From: Rhizobiales bacterium UBA1912
GTDB taxonomy: Bacteria; Pseudomonadota; Alphaproteobacteria; Rhizobiales; Devosiaceae
DNA: 64,000 nucleotides
Assembly (NCBI GenBank): GCA_002337455.1
Contig: DDGC01000002.1
Coordinates: 144,636 to 208,635, forward strand
Reading direction: 5' to 3'
The translations under genes were made by a program, and so were the position numbers. Below, piece after piece: positions 8,897-18,199 of the stretch. Positions within the stretch are counted from its first letter, which is position 1. Every line of letters starts with the position of its first letter. The notes beneath the pieces were generated by a model. It was not told the origin of the DNA. It made no database searches and saw only the letters and a list, made by a program, of their open reading frames with translations.

Positions 8897-10254
8897 TTGC
8901 GGCGCTCCAATCGTGTGCGCAGGAAGATGGCGATGGCGTTCAGCAGGATCATCATGCCCAGAAGGACCATAATGGCAGCCGAGGTTCGCGCTTCAAAGAA
9001 GTTCCGGTTTTCATTGCCCTGCCAGAGGTAGATCTGCACCGGCAGCGCCGTAGCCGAATCCAGCGGATTGGCGGGAATGTTGGCGATGAAGGCGCTCATA
9101 CCGATCAGCAGCAGCGGCGCCGTCTCGCCAAGGGCCTGGGCGACGCCGATGATGGTGGCCGTCAGGATGCCGGGAAAGGTCAACGGCAGAACATGGTGGA
9201 AGACGGTCTGGTTGCGCGAAGCGCCAAGACCGAGGGCCGCCTGACGCAGCGAGGGGGGCACTGCGCGCAATGACGAGCGTGTGGCGATGATGATCGTCGG
9301 CAGCGTCATCAGCGTCAGCACAAGGCCACCGACAAGCGGCGCCGAGCGCGGCAGGCCGAGATAGTTGATGAACACCGCAGCACCGAGCAGGCCGAAGACG
9401 ATGGAAGGCACGGCAGCCAGATTGTTGATGTTAACCTCGATGAGATCGGTAAGGCGGTTCTTGGGCGCGAACTCCTCAAGATAGACCGCGCTGGCGACAC
9501 CGATGGGAACGGCCAGCACGATCACCACCATCATCATGTAGAGCGAGCCCATGAAGGCGCCGGCCAGACCAGCCGAGGCCGGTGCGGAGCGGCTATCGAC
9601 ATTTGTGAAGATGTGCCAGGCGAAATCGAAGCTGATGGTGCCTTCTTCCCGGAGCTGATCGGCAAGCTGGCGGGTCTCGGGCGAGAGCTGCTGGCGTTCG
9701 TCGGCCAGCGAGCGGTCAATGGTGCCCTTGAGCCAGTTGTCGGTATTGGCCGAAGCGAGCAACGACACATCCATCGTCTGCCCGAGTACGTCCGGGTTGG
9801 CAAAATAGCGGTCGCGGAGCTGGAAACGGGCCGCCGAGGTGACGAGCGCGAGAATATCGCGCGATTCAATCTCGAACTCGGGGGCGGCCGTGCGAACCGC
9901 CGTTTCGACGATGGCGTTCCAGTTTGAAAGGGTAACGTCGCGCTGCCACTGGATCATTGCCTGCTGATAATCGGCCTCGGACGGGCTGTCGGCGCGCTGC
10001 GGCTGCGGGCCACCTTCGATCAGCTCGGGATCGAAATAGACTTCGACATGAAGCGTGGACTGCCAGAAGGACGGCAGGCCCTTGGATATGATCATCCCGA
10101 ACAGGATGGCGACGAAGCCCAATGCGGCGGCAATCGATAAAATGCCTGCCCAGCGGAACATGGTCTCGCTGCGATGGCGCCCCGCAAGGCTCTTGTGAAC
10201 GCGCTCGCGGTTGGAGTTGCCGGGTTGGGAACTGGAGAGCAATGTGTCGGTCAT
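8893..10254 (-). CDS. pstA: Phosphate ABC transporter permease PstA
   Basis: 453 residues, longer than E. coli PstA because of an N-terminal extension typical of alphaproteobacterial PstA: a first helix at about 30-55, then a periplasmic segment to about 210. The conserved permease core follows, with six helices and the EAA loop LRQAALGLGASRNQTVFHHVLPLTFPG near residue 335. With PstC it forms the membrane channel of the high-affinity phosphate importer. It is two bases downstream of pstC and overlaps pstB. Confidence 0.95.
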   Translation of the reverse strand: MTDTLLSSSQPGNSNRERVHKSLAGRHRSETMFRWAGILSIAAALGFVAILFGMIISKGLPSFWQSTLHVEVYFDPELIEGGPQPQRADSPSEADYQQAMIQWQRDVTLSNWNAIVETAVRTAAPEFEIESRDILALVTSAARFQLRDRYFANPDVLGQTMDVSLLASANTDNWLKGTIDRSLADERQQLSPETRQLADQLREEGTISFDFAWHIFTNVDSRSAPASAGLAGAFMGSLYMMMVVIVLAVPIGVASAVYLEEFAPKNRLTDLIEVNINNLAAVPSIVFGLLGAAVFINYLGLPRSAPLVGGLVLTLMTLPTIIIATRSSLRAVPPSLRQAALGLGASRNQTVFHHVLPLTFPGILTATIIGVAQALGETAPLLLIGMSAFIANIPANPLDSATALPVQIYLWQGNENRNFFEARTSAAIMVLLGMMILLNAIAIFLRTRLERRK

Positions 10255-10256
10255 GG

Positions 10257-11633
10257 CTATTCGTATTGCTCCCTGAACTTGCGAACGATGTAGAGTGCCA
10301 GGACGTTAAGCAGCAGGGTCATGACGAACAGCGTCAGGCCAAGCGCGAAAGCCACAAGGGATTGAGGGCTGGTGAAGTCGGCGTCACCGGTCAACTGGTT
10401 GACGATGCTCACGGTCACCGTCGATGTGGGCTCGGCGGGATTGAAGCGCAGGACCGGACTGTTGCCGGCGGCCAGCACCACGATCATGGTCTCGCCAATG
10501 GCCCGGCTGACCGCGAGCAGGATCGCGCCGACGACACCAGGCAGTGCAGCCGGCAGCAGAACCTTGCGGATGGTTTCGGACTGCGTGGCGCCAAGGCCCA
10601 GCGAGCCGTCACGCATCGTGCGCGGCACCTGGGCGATGATGTCGTCGCTAAGCGAGGAAATGAAGGGGATAATCATGATCCCCATGACCACGCCGGCTGT
10701 CAAAGCGCTCGTCGCGTTGATGTCCAGTCCCACGGCGTCGCCGGCGGCGGCGAAGAATGGACCGACCGTGACCAGAGCGAAGAAGCCGTAAACGATGGTG
10801 GGGATACCGGCCAGCACTTCGATGATCGGCTTGACCACGTTGCGCACGTTCTGGTGCGCGTACTGGGAGAGATAGATTGCCGACATGAGGCCAATCGGCA
10901 CGGCAACCAGCATGGCGATAAGGCTGATCATGACCGTGCCCCAGAGCAGCGGCAACAGACCGTATTCGCCTGCCGAACCCGTCCCCGCACTCTGGAACCG
11001 CGGGTTCCAGGTGGTTCCGAAGAAGAAGTCGAGCGGGCTTATGAAGGAGAAAAACCGGAGGGCATCGGCCAAGAGCGACAGCACGATGCCGATCGTTGTC
11101 AGGATGGCGACGGTGGAGCAGGCGATCAGCGCGATGCGGACGGCGATCTCGACTTCGGTGCGGGCCCGCAGTCTCAGGCCGATGCGCCGTTGCGCCAGAA
11201 ACAGGCCACCGGCGCCCAGCGCGGCGGCTGCACCGATCACGGCAAGAAACGAAACGAGCTGGAATGTCTCAAAGGACCGCGCTGCCGCCATTTCCTCGGG
11301 GGCTGGCTCACCGACCACGCCAAATCCGTTGGCAAGGGCCTGGACCCGGCTGATGACGGCCTGCAACTGAACCTGGGTAAGCTGGGCCGTTTCCGGCGGA
11401 AGCTGCGCAAGAATGAAGCTGCGCGCTACAGAACTGCTGAACATCGCCCACAGGCCGAGCACGATGATGGCCGGCAGCAGGGCGAAAAGGGCGACGAGTA
11501 CGCCGTGGTAGATGGGGCGCGAATGCAGACGCTCGGTGCCGCCATGGGCAAGCCTGCGGCTGCGCGACCAGCCAATCTGATAGGAAAGCGTGAGAAGAAC
11601 CAAGAGAAGTGCTGCGATAACGAAAGCGTTCAC
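10257..11633 (-). CDS. pstC: Phosphate ABC transporter permease PstC
   Basis: 458 residues with two N-terminal helices, a periplasmic domain and the BPD-type permease core. The EAA loop is MRDGSLGLGATQSETIRKVLLPAALPG near residue 335. The partner is PstA. The gene follows pstS after a 109-bp gap with a strong hairpin, consistent with lower expression of the permeases than of the binding protein. Confidence 0.95.
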   Translation of the reverse strand: MNAFVIAALLLVLLTLSYQIGWSRSRRLAHGGTERLHSRPIYHGVLVALFALLPAIIVLGLWAMFSSSVARSFILAQLPPETAQLTQVQLQAVISRVQALANGFGVVGEPAPEEMAAARSFETFQLVSFLAVIGAAAALGAGGLFLAQRRIGLRLRARTEVEIAVRIALIACSTVAILTTIGIVLSLLADALRFFSFISPLDFFFGTTWNPRFQSAGTGSAGEYGLLPLLWGTVMISLIAMLVAVPIGLMSAIYLSQYAHQNVRNVVKPIIEVLAGIPTIVYGFFALVTVGPFFAAAGDAVGLDINATSALTAGVVMGIMIIPFISSLSDDIIAQVPRTMRDGSLGLGATQSETIRKVLLPAALPGVVGAILLAVSRAIGETMIVVLAAGNSPVLRFNPAEPTSTVTVSIVNQLTGDADFTSPQSLVAFALGLTLFVMTLLLNVLALYIVRKFREQYE

Positions 11634-11696
11634 GGCGAACTGGTCCTTCCAAGTGGGCCGGAGCGTTGGACCCGGCGCGGACTATAATTCAAGTAT

Positions 11697-11725
11697 GGAG
11701 GATCCCGGCGTGGCCGGGACCCTCC
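11697..11725 (-). promoter_or_regulatory. Intercistronic hairpin between pstS and pstC
   Basis: GGAGG-AT-CCCGGC-GTG-GCCGGG-AC-CCTCC folds into a long GC stem without a U-run. Such hairpins after binding-protein genes usually protect the upstream message and limit read-through; that function is inferred. Confidence 0.6.
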
Positions 11726-11742
11726 GATCTTGCAAGTGCGGC

Positions 11743-12774
11743 TTACTGAGCCTGGTACTGTTCGGCACCGTTGAAGGCGTCGAGCTGAGCAGCGAGGAAG
11801 TCGCTGGAAGCAGGAACCAGACCAGCAGCTTCAAGCGTGCCACCGGCACCGGCCATCTGGTCGGACAGGAAGAAGGCAACGTAGTCTTCAATGCCCGGGA
11901 TCACGCCGATGTGGGCACCCTTGACATAGAACTGCAGCGGGCGGGAAACCGGATAGTCGCCCGAAGCGATGGTGTCGAGCGAAGGCTCAACGCCGGAAAC
12001 GGTTGCAACCTTGAGGGTGTCGCGGTTCTGGTCGTAGAAGGACAGACCAAACACACCGACGGCCGACGGGTTCGACTGCAGACGGGCCAGGGTTTCGGTG
12101 TAATCGCCAGCGATCTCGACGACAACGTCCTGACGCGGGGTCAGGCAAGCGGCTTCCATGGCGTCTTCTTCCATTTCCGGAAGACCGGCTTCTTCACAGC
12201 CAGCTTCAAGAACGCGGACGTCGAAAACTTCGCGGGTGCCGTGGTTGGTGCCCGGAATAGCAATGAAGATTTCCTGGTCAGGAAGCGAAGCGTCGATTTC
12301 GGACCAGTTGCTGTAGGGGTTGTCGACCATTTCGCCATCGACCGGAACCTGAGCGGCAATGGCCTGGTAAAGATGGACGGGCTCGAGAGCGAAGTCGCCC
12401 TGATCGATGCCAGTGGCAAACACGATGCCGTCATAACCGAAGACGACTTCACGAACGTCTTCAACGCCGTTGGCCTGGCAGCTTTCCAGCTCGCTGGCGC
12501 TCATCTTGCTCGAGGAGTTGGCGATGTCGAGGGTCGCTTCACCGACGCCTTCGCAAAGCTGACGCTTGCCACCACCCGAGCCGCCGCCGGCGACGTTGGG
12601 TGTGTTGTAATCGGGGAATGCGTTACCGAACTCTTCGGCAACGATCGATGCGAACGGCAGAACCGTGGATGAGCCAGCGATCTGGATGGTGTCGCGGCTC
12701 TGAGCCTGGGCAGCGGTTGCGCCAAAAGCTGCAACCACCGCAAGAGCGGCGCTGGCGTAAAGTGCGGTTTTCAT
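11743..12774 (-). CDS. pstS: Periplasmic phosphate-binding protein PstS
   Basis: 343 residues with a clear Sec signal peptide (cleavage likely after AQA-Q near residue 25). The mature start has the family phosphate-binding loop IAGSSTVLPFA; GGGSGGGKRQLCEG and the IANSSSKMS segment complete the ligand site. It captures phosphate for PstCA. A Pho box about 140 bp upstream and a terminator behind phoR show that it starts its own PhoB-controlled transcript. Confidence 0.95.
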   Translation of the reverse strand: MKTALYASAALAVVAAFGATAAQAQSRDTIQIAGSSTVLPFASIVAEEFGNAFPDYNTPNVAGGGSGGGKRQLCEGVGEATLDIANSSSKMSASELESCQANGVEDVREVVFGYDGIVFATGIDQGDFALEPVHLYQAIAAQVPVDGEMVDNPYSNWSEIDASLPDQEIFIAIPGTNHGTREVFDVRVLEAGCEEAGLPEMEEDAMEAACLTPRQDVVVEIAGDYTETLARLQSNPSAVGVFGLSFYDQNRDTLKVATVSGVEPSLDTIASGDYPVSRPLQFYVKGAHIGVIPGIEDYVAFFLSDQMAGAGGTLEAAGLVPASSDFLAAQLDAFNGAEQYQAQ

Positions 12775-12915
12775 GATTCTGATCTTCCTTCGTGTGTCAG
12801 AAGCGTCCGGGCGTTTTGCCCTTGAGGTTTCATGAAGCCGGACATTTGTCTTTGCGGCCTCATCTCGAAAACGGGGCCAAACTAGGACCGGCAGCTAAAG
12901 GTTCTATGTCGTTTT

Positions 12916-12933
12916 CATGACACTTGGATGACA
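12916..12933 (-). promoter_or_regulatory. Pho box upstream of pstS
   Basis: Read on the minus strand, two 7-mers TGTCATC and TGTCATG are separated by CAAG, giving the 11-bp spacing of the PhoB direct repeat (TGTCATA-N4-TGTCATA type). It lies between the phoR terminator and pstS. This is the strongest Pho box I can see in the window. Confidence 0.8.
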
Positions 12934-12954
12934 TTGCAAGCCATTGGCATCAAA

Positions 12955-12992
12955 AGCAAAAATGCACCGCGCCCTGTGGGAAACGGTGCATT
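12955..12992 (-). terminator. Rho-independent terminator of phoR
   Basis: On the minus strand the 9-bp stem AATGCACCG / CGGTGCATT encloses a 14-base loop and is followed by TTTTTGC. It separates phoR from the pst operon. Confidence 0.8.
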
Positions 12993-13016
12993 GGCTACAT
13001 TTGTGACGAGGCCCGT

Positions 13017-14339
13017 TCAGCGGGGCAGGAGGATTTCCACGCGGGTCCCCTCGCCCAACTTGGAGCGTATGGAAAGCAGGCCGTGGTGGCGGGCAACGAT
13101 ATGTTTGACGATGGCCAGGCCCAGCCCCGTGCCCTTCTTCTTGCGATTGGCTTCCGCATCGCCGCGATAGAAGCGCTCGGTGAGGCGCGGCACGTGTTCT
13201 TCAGCAATTCCGGCGCCGAAATCGGTGACGATGATTGCGTGGTGGGCGCCGGAGCGGCTGGCACCGGCCACGAGGGCGATTTCCACCCTGCCGCCGTCCC
13301 CGCCATATTTAATGGCGTTGTCGGCGAGGTTCTCCACAACCTCGAACAGCTCCTGGCGGTCGCCGATGATGGTGACGGGCTCATCGGGCAGCTTGAGTTC
13401 GAGAGCCAGGTCGGCGGCCGTGATCTTGGGTTCGAGGGTTTCGGCAACCTCGCGCAGCAACAGGTTGAGGTTGACCTCGGTGGTCGGTTTGACGTGCTGG
13501 CGCAACTCGATGCGCGAGAGCGAGAGCAGGTCGTCGATCAGGCTCGACATGCGCTCGGACTGGCTGCGCATGATGCCGAGGAACCGCCCGCGTGCCGCTT
13601 CGTCCTTGGCCGCCGGGCCCTGCAACGTGTCGATGAATCCCATCAACGACGTCAGTGGGGTGCGCAGTTCGTGGCTGGCATTGGCGATGAAATCGCCGCG
13701 CATGCGGTCTGTGCGCTTCTGCTCGGTAAAATCGTAAAGAGTGATCGCAACGAAGCTGCGGTCCTCGCCCGGCCGGTAAGGGACCACCGAGGCACGATAC
13801 CAGGTTTCGTTGGGCACCGGGATGTGCAGCTCGGTGCCCTGGGCCGTGCCGGTTTCGATGGCCTTGTCGATGGCTTCGACGAGATCGGGGTCGCGCAGGG
13901 TGAAGGCCAGAGGGTCACCCGTTCGGGCACGCGGGAAACGCTTGAGCGCCGCCGGATTGCGGTAAATCAGCACCGCGCGGTCATTGATGATAAGGCAGGG
14001 TTCGGTGAGGATGTCGGAAAACCCCTCGACGGCAGCATCGATGCCGGCAAGGGCGTCTGCCTCCTGACTTTCGGCATCGGAGCTGCGCGAAATCCGCGAT
14101 GCAATGGCGCTGACGGCGACGATGGCCAGGACGACCACACCCGAATCGAAGGGCGCGAGCCTGCCGAACGCTGCCAGTGCCAGAACAAGAAGAATGGCAG
14201 CGGCGCCAACCAGAAAAGGCGGCGCCATGATGATTGGCCGGACCGCCCCGGGTCGCGTCTTCACTCTCTGTCCCGCACTCATTGCAAATGAATCGTCAAT
14301 CATGACAATGGCCATATCGCGCGTGCATGACAATGGCAT
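13017..14339 (-). CDS. phoR: Phosphate regulon sensor histidine kinase PhoR
   Basis: Up to 440 residues. Hydrophobic helices at about 35-90 anchor it in the membrane, followed by a PAS-like domain (about 105-205). The HisKA H-box FIANASHELRTPL is near 223, then HATPase_c with N (ENLADNAIKYGG), G1 (VTDFGAGIAEEH) and G2 (KGTGLGLAIVKH) boxes. It phosphorylates PhoB. The start is uncertain: internal ATGs at 14315, 14303 and 14282 all precede the first membrane segment and none has a strong ribosome site. It is transcribed ahead of pstS but separated from it by a terminator and a Pho box. Confidence 0.93.
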   Translation of the reverse strand: MPLSCTRDMAIVMIDDSFAMSAGQRVKTRPGAVRPIIMAPPFLVGAAAILLVLALAAFGRLAPFDSGVVVLAIVAVSAIASRISRSSDAESQEADALAGIDAAVEGFSDILTEPCLIINDRAVLIYRNPAALKRFPRARTGDPLAFTLRDPDLVEAIDKAIETGTAQGTELHIPVPNETWYRASVVPYRPGEDRSFVAITLYDFTEQKRTDRMRGDFIANASHELRTPLTSLMGFIDTLQGPAAKDEAARGRFLGIMRSQSERMSSLIDDLLSLSRIELRQHVKPTTEVNLNLLLREVAETLEPKITAADLALELKLPDEPVTIIGDRQELFEVVENLADNAIKYGGDGGRVEIALVAGASRSGAHHAIIVTDFGAGIAEEHVPRLTERFYRGDAEANRKKKGTGLGLAIVKHIVARHHGLLSIRSKLGEGTRVEILLPR

Positions 14340-14403
14340 GATGAGCCACGTGGCGCCGAATATGACATTTGCTGCACAAAGTGCCGAAGAGGACTTGATC
14401 TAA

Positions 14404-15243
14404 ATGGACGGCTTCGACCTCGAAAACCCCAAGCTTGACGACACCATCAAAGATCGGGCGCTGACCAGCGGCGGCTACCCCTACGACGAGGGGCTAAAGA
14501 CCAAGGACTATGAAAAGCACCTGCGGGCCCTGCAGATCGAGTTGGTCAAGCTCCAGCGCCATCTGGCCGAGACCGGGGAGCGCGTGCTGGCCATTTTCGA
14601 GGGACGGGATTCGGCGGGAAAGGGCGGAACGATCAAGCGCTTTCTGGAAAATCTCAACCCGCGCAACGCGCGCACCGTCGCCCTGCCGGTGCCTTCGGAC
14701 CGCGAGCGCACGCAATGGTATTTCCAGCGCTATGTTACGCACTTGCCGTCGGGGGGCGAAATCGTCCTGTTCGACCGCTCCTGGTACAATCGCGCCGTGG
14801 TCGAGCCGGTCATGGGGTTTTGCACACGGGGCCAGACCGAGAGTTTTTTGCACGAGGCGCCGCCCTTCGAGCGGATGATTACCGAGGAAGGCATTCATTT
14901 TTTCAAGTTCTGGCTGGAGGTCGGGCGGGAAATGCAGCTCAAGCGCTTCCACGACCGGCAGCACGACCCGCTCAAGATCTGGAAGCTTTCTCCTGTCGAC
15001 CTCAAGTCGCTGGAAAAATGGGATGAATACACAAAGGCGCGCAACAAGATGTTTGTGGCCACCGACACGCCGGACACCCCCTGGACGGTGATCCGCGCCA
15101 ACGACAAAAAACGCGCCAGGATCGCTGCCATTCAGTCTGTCCTCTGGCCGATCGACTACAGGGACAAGGACTTTTCGGCCATCAAGGAAATCGACCACAA
15201 GATCGTCACGTCACCCGAAGGCTTTCTCGCCAAGCAGGGATAG
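14404..15243 (+). CDS. ppk2: Polyphosphate kinase 2 family protein
   Basis: 279-residue PPK2 enzyme, which uses polyphosphate to phosphorylate nucleoside di- or monophosphates, or the reverse. It has the Walker A-like EGRDSAGKGGTIKR near 66, Walker B/lid motif LFDRSWYNRAVVEPVMGF near 122 and WLEVGREMQLKRFHDR. Length and single-domain layout are those of class I PPK2. It is divergent from phoR and thus sits beside the phosphate regulon, a sensible place for polyphosphate metabolism. The nucleotide preference cannot be read safely. Confidence 0.92.
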   Translation: MDGFDLENPKLDDTIKDRALTSGGYPYDEGLKTKDYEKHLRALQIELVKLQRHLAETGERVLAIFEGRDSAGKGGTIKRFLENLNPRNARTVALPVPSDRERTQWYFQRYVTHLPSGGEIVLFDRSWYNRAVVEPVMGFCTRGQTESFLHEAPPFERMITEEGIHFFKFWLEVGREMQLKRFHDRQHDPLKIWKLSPVDLKSLEKWDEYTKARNKMFVATDTPDTPWTVIRANDKKRARIAAIQSVLWPIDYRDKDFSAIKEIDHKIVTSPEGFLAKQG

Positions 15244-15275
15244 GCTATTGCGGGGCGCAAAACGGGAGGACGCGC

Positions 15276-16193
15276 GTGAGCCGGATAGCAGTTTCCATCG
15301 GCGAAGCCATGATCGAAATGAGCGGGGGCACCGATCGCACCTACAGGCAGGGCTTTGCCGGGGATACGCTCAACACCGCCTACTACCTCAACGCGCTTCT
15401 CGCAGAGGGCTGGACTGTGCGTTATGCAAGCGCGGTGGGAGACGATCTCTATTCGCGCCAGATGATCGATTTCATCGGCGGGACCGGCATCGATACCAGC
15501 ACGATCCGGACGATCGAGGGCAAGCGGGCCGGGCTTTACATGATCCATCAGGCCGATGGGGACCGCCATTTCACCTATTGGCGCGACACATCGGCGGCAA
15601 AGCTGCTCGCCGACGACGCAACGGCGCTCGACGCGGCGTTGAGCGATGCCGAACTGATCTATTTCTCGGGCATTACGCTGGCCATTCTTGCTCCCGAAGC
15701 CCGCGCGCGGCTGATCGCGGCCATCGGCGCGCGGCGCACAGCCGGAGCGACCGTGGCGTTCGATCCCAATATCCGTCCGGCCCTGTGGGTCGATACGCGG
15801 AGCGTTGTCGATGCATTGACCGCAGCGGCAGAGGTTTCGAGCATCGTTTTGCCGACGCACGCCGACGAAGTGCCCTATTTCGGCGATGCGGATGATGAGG
15901 CCACCGCCCAGCGTTATCTTTCAGCAGGCTGTGTGGAAGTGGTCGTCAAGAATGGCGCCGATCCGGCGCTTGTGGTGACGGGCGGCGGCCAGTGGCGCGT
16001 GGGGGCAAGGACGGTCGCCAGCGTGGTCGATGCGACAGGGGCCGGCGACAGCTTCAATGGCGGATATCTGGCCGCACGCCTGGCCGGTGCCAACCCCGAG
16101 GACGCTGCCGAGGCGGGGCACGCCACCGCATCGGTGGTCATCGGCCATCATGGCGCGCTGATCCCCAAAGAGGCGCTGAAGCGTGCTTTTTAA
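15276..16193 (+). CDS. kdgK: 2-dehydro-3-deoxygluconokinase (PfkB family)
   Basis: 305-residue sugar kinase, probably phosphorylating KDG to KDPG for the Entner-Doudoroff branch. PfkB features are the N-terminal GEAMIEMSGG and the signature VDATGAGDSFNGGYLAA near 248 with the catalytic Asp. FDPNIRPALW and the Tyr/Arg pattern YMIHQADGDRHFTYWR are typical of KdgK. The start is GTG at 15276, five bases after GGGAGGA. No KDG aldolase lies beside it. Its 3' end overlaps the convergent DUF3422 gene by four bases. Confidence 0.85.
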   Translation: MSRIAVSIGEAMIEMSGGTDRTYRQGFAGDTLNTAYYLNALLAEGWTVRYASAVGDDLYSRQMIDFIGGTGIDTSTIRTIEGKRAGLYMIHQADGDRHFTYWRDTSAAKLLADDATALDAALSDAELIYFSGITLAILAPEARARLIAAIGARRTAGATVAFDPNIRPALWVDTRSVVDALTAAAEVSSIVLPTHADEVPYFGDADDEATAQRYLSAGCVEVVVKNGADPALVVTGGGQWRVGARTVASVVDATGAGDSFNGGYLAARLAGANPEDAAEAGHATASVVIGHHGALIPKEALKRAF

Positions 16194-17461
16194 CGCTTCG
16201 ATTTCCTGTCGAAACCCCGACGGATAGCGCGGAGGCCGAAGAAGACGGCGACAAGCGCGATAGGGGAGAGGATCGATATGGCCAGGGTCTTGCTGATCGC
16301 CGTCGCCTCGAGCGGACCGGCCAACGCATAACCCAGAATGCCGATCAGATAATACGTTATGGCGATGGTCGAAAGCCCTTCGACCGTGTGCTGGAGCCGG
16401 AACTGGCTGCGGGCCGTTTCGGCGATGGTTTCGAGCACCGACTTGTTCTGGATCTGCATGTCGAGGCTAATGCGCACATTGAGCAGTTCGACGGCCCGCT
16501 CGAGTTTTTCGAGCAGGACGGCAAGCCGCTTGTCCATGGCCTCGCAGGTGGCCAGCGCCGGCTCGACCCGGTTGCCGATGAAGCTCGAGAGCGACGAGCC
16601 CTGCCCCAACGTGGTTTCGCGCAGCTTTTCGAGCCGGTTGCGCAGGATGGCGCCATAGGCATAAGCGGCGGCGAAGCGATAATTGAGCTGTTCGGAAATC
16701 TGCCCCGAACGCACGGCAAGGGCGTGCAGGCTCTTGAGACGGTCCTGAACGGCGTCGGAGGTTTCGACCGCCGAAAGATCGGTCATGACCTCGGTCAGTC
16801 CCATTTCAACGGCACGCAGGTCGGGGCCGGTCTGGCGGGCCAGCGGCAGGGCCAGCAGTGCCATATTGCGATAGGTTTCGACCTCGAGGATGCGGCGCAG
16901 CGTGATGGCGCGGCGCAGGGGCGAGAGCTTGCCGGCGGCGAACTCGAAACGGATGTATTTGTCCTTGTCGGGCACGAAGTCGGTGGCCAATTGCGCGTGG
17001 CCATACTCAACGGCAACAAGGCAAAGGCTTGTGGCACTGAACGAGGGAAGCACCCGCTCGGGCAATTCGGGCTCGTCCATCAGATCGACCCGCATGGCAC
17101 CGACCAGTTCGGCCTCGCCCAGAGCGTCCAGCCCGATATCGGCGGGCCAGTTCTCGGCATCGGTCAATGCCGAATACCAGGTGATGGTTATGAACTCGGT
17201 GTGAAATTCCCAACTCGCCACCCGCTCAGGCGTCGTGAACTGGTACTGGCGGCTGCCATCGTCCTTGACCGCGTGGCCGGTGCGCGCCGCGAACTGGCGG
17301 AACTCTTCCATGGCCTTTCGCATGCCGCCCGAGCGATTGGGGACAGTCAGCACCAGGCGGCGCACGCGCATATTGGGTGCAACGAGTTCGACCGGCCGCG
17401 CGTGCAGTTCGGCCAGAACCGCCTCGCGGTATGGATGGTCAGCTATTGGAGCGGCGCACAT
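16190..17461 (-). CDS. DUF3422 family membrane-anchored protein
   Basis: 423-residue conserved protein of unknown function. The N-terminus HPYREAVLAELHARP is the DUF3422 hallmark. A long helical or coiled-coil middle (about 220-360) is followed by two C-terminal hydrophobic segments (about 370-410) and a basic tail FGLRAIRRGFDRKSKR, suggesting a cytoplasmic protein tethered to the inner membrane. No catalytic motif is recognised. It converges with kdgK and is monocistronic. Confidence 0.85.
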   Translation of the reverse strand: MCAAPIADHPYREAVLAELHARPVELVAPNMRVRRLVLTVPNRSGGMRKAMEEFRQFAARTGHAVKDDGSRQYQFTTPERVASWEFHTEFITITWYSALTDAENWPADIGLDALGEAELVGAMRVDLMDEPELPERVLPSFSATSLCLVAVEYGHAQLATDFVPDKDKYIRFEFAAGKLSPLRRAITLRRILEVETYRNMALLALPLARQTGPDLRAVEMGLTEVMTDLSAVETSDAVQDRLKSLHALAVRSGQISEQLNYRFAAAYAYGAILRNRLEKLRETTLGQGSSLSSFIGNRVEPALATCEAMDKRLAVLLEKLERAVELLNVRISLDMQIQNKSVLETIAETARSQFRLQHTVEGLSTIAITYYLIGILGYALAGPLEATAISKTLAISILSPIALVAVFFGLRAIRRGFDRKSKR

Positions 17462-17550
17462 TGTTTCCGAGCCTCAAAAAGCAGCATCGGCCCACCGTAC
17501 GCCCTCTCAAAAGCCATACCCATGCACCTTTGGTTTGATGCGCGCTTTTG

Positions 17551-17661
17551 ACCTAGAGCATTTTTCGCCCTTCTTCGAAATGCGAAAGTCCTCAAGGTCT
17601 TAGTTCGGCCGCGCTTCCGAACCGGATAAGTGGATTCCACTTATCCTGGCAACGCTCTAGT
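17551..17661. repeat. Dispersed REP-like element, copy 1
   Basis: CTTCCGAACCGGATAAGTGG followed by ATTCCACTTATCCTGGCAACGCTCTAG can fold on itself (AAGTGG / CCACTT). A second, diverged copy of the same element is at 62014-62123. The type is known from Hyphomicrobiales genomes. It occupies most of the gap between the DUF3422 and DUF924 genes. Confidence 0.75.
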
Positions 17662-18199
17662 ACGCCTTGCCTTCCCGCTCTTTCATGTAAGCCAGTTCTT
17701 CGGGTGTGGAGGTGCGCCCCAAAGCGGCGTTACGCAGCGGGAAGCGACCGAACCGGGCGATGATGCCGTGATGCTCGATGGCGTAGGTCAGATAGCTGTC
17801 ATCGTCCAAAGAACGGAACAGGCGGACCGACTCTTCCTGGACCACTGGCGATTCCGAATGCTGGTAGGGCATGTAGGCAAAGAGTTTCTCGTGAACCGAA
17901 AGCTCGGCATCGAGCCCGCGCGAAACGATTTCCTGGGCCAGGGCGAGCGCCATTGTGTCGGACGCAAACGCCGCGGCGCTGCCGCGATTGAACTGGCGGG
18001 AAAGCTGATCGAGCAGGATGATCTCGGCCAGCCGGCCGTTTGGAGTTTCGCGCCACGTCCAAAGCTCGGAGCGGACTGCCTTGGCGTAAACGTCGCTGAG
18101 GCGCGCGGCGCAGCGGGCGTCAAATTCAGGATCGCCCGAATACCAATCGTCCGGCCCGTGTTCGACGAACCAGAACTCAAGGACATCACCGGCCTGCAT
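17657..18199 (-). CDS. DUF924 family protein
   Basis: 180-residue soluble protein of the DUF924 family, with a TPR-like helical fold and unknown function. Conserved features seen are VLEFWFVEHGPDDWY at the start, LAEIILLDQLSRQFNRGSAAAFASD and HHGIIARFGRFPLRN. The start at 18199 is chosen because it gives the family N-terminus; an upstream ATG adds a Cys/Lys-rich stretch overlapping the divergent promoter region. The opposite strand is open here but only as an antisense shadow. Confidence 0.85.
   Translation of the reverse strand: MQAGDVLEFWFVEHGPDDWYSGDPEFDARCAARLSDVYAKAVRSELWTWRETPNGRLAEIILLDQLSRQFNRGSAAAFASDTMALALAQEIVSRGLDAELSVHEKLFAYMPYQHSESPVVQEESVRLFRSLDDDSYLTYAIEHHGIIARFGRFPLRNAALGRTSTPEELAYMKEREGKAY

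Noticed and set aside
10122..11687. 521-residue plus-strand ORF
   Set aside because: Antisense to pstC; His/Asp/Gln-rich composition typical of reversed high-GC coding DNA, with no domain.
12924..14291. 455-residue plus-strand ORF
   Set aside because: Exact antisense shadow of phoR.
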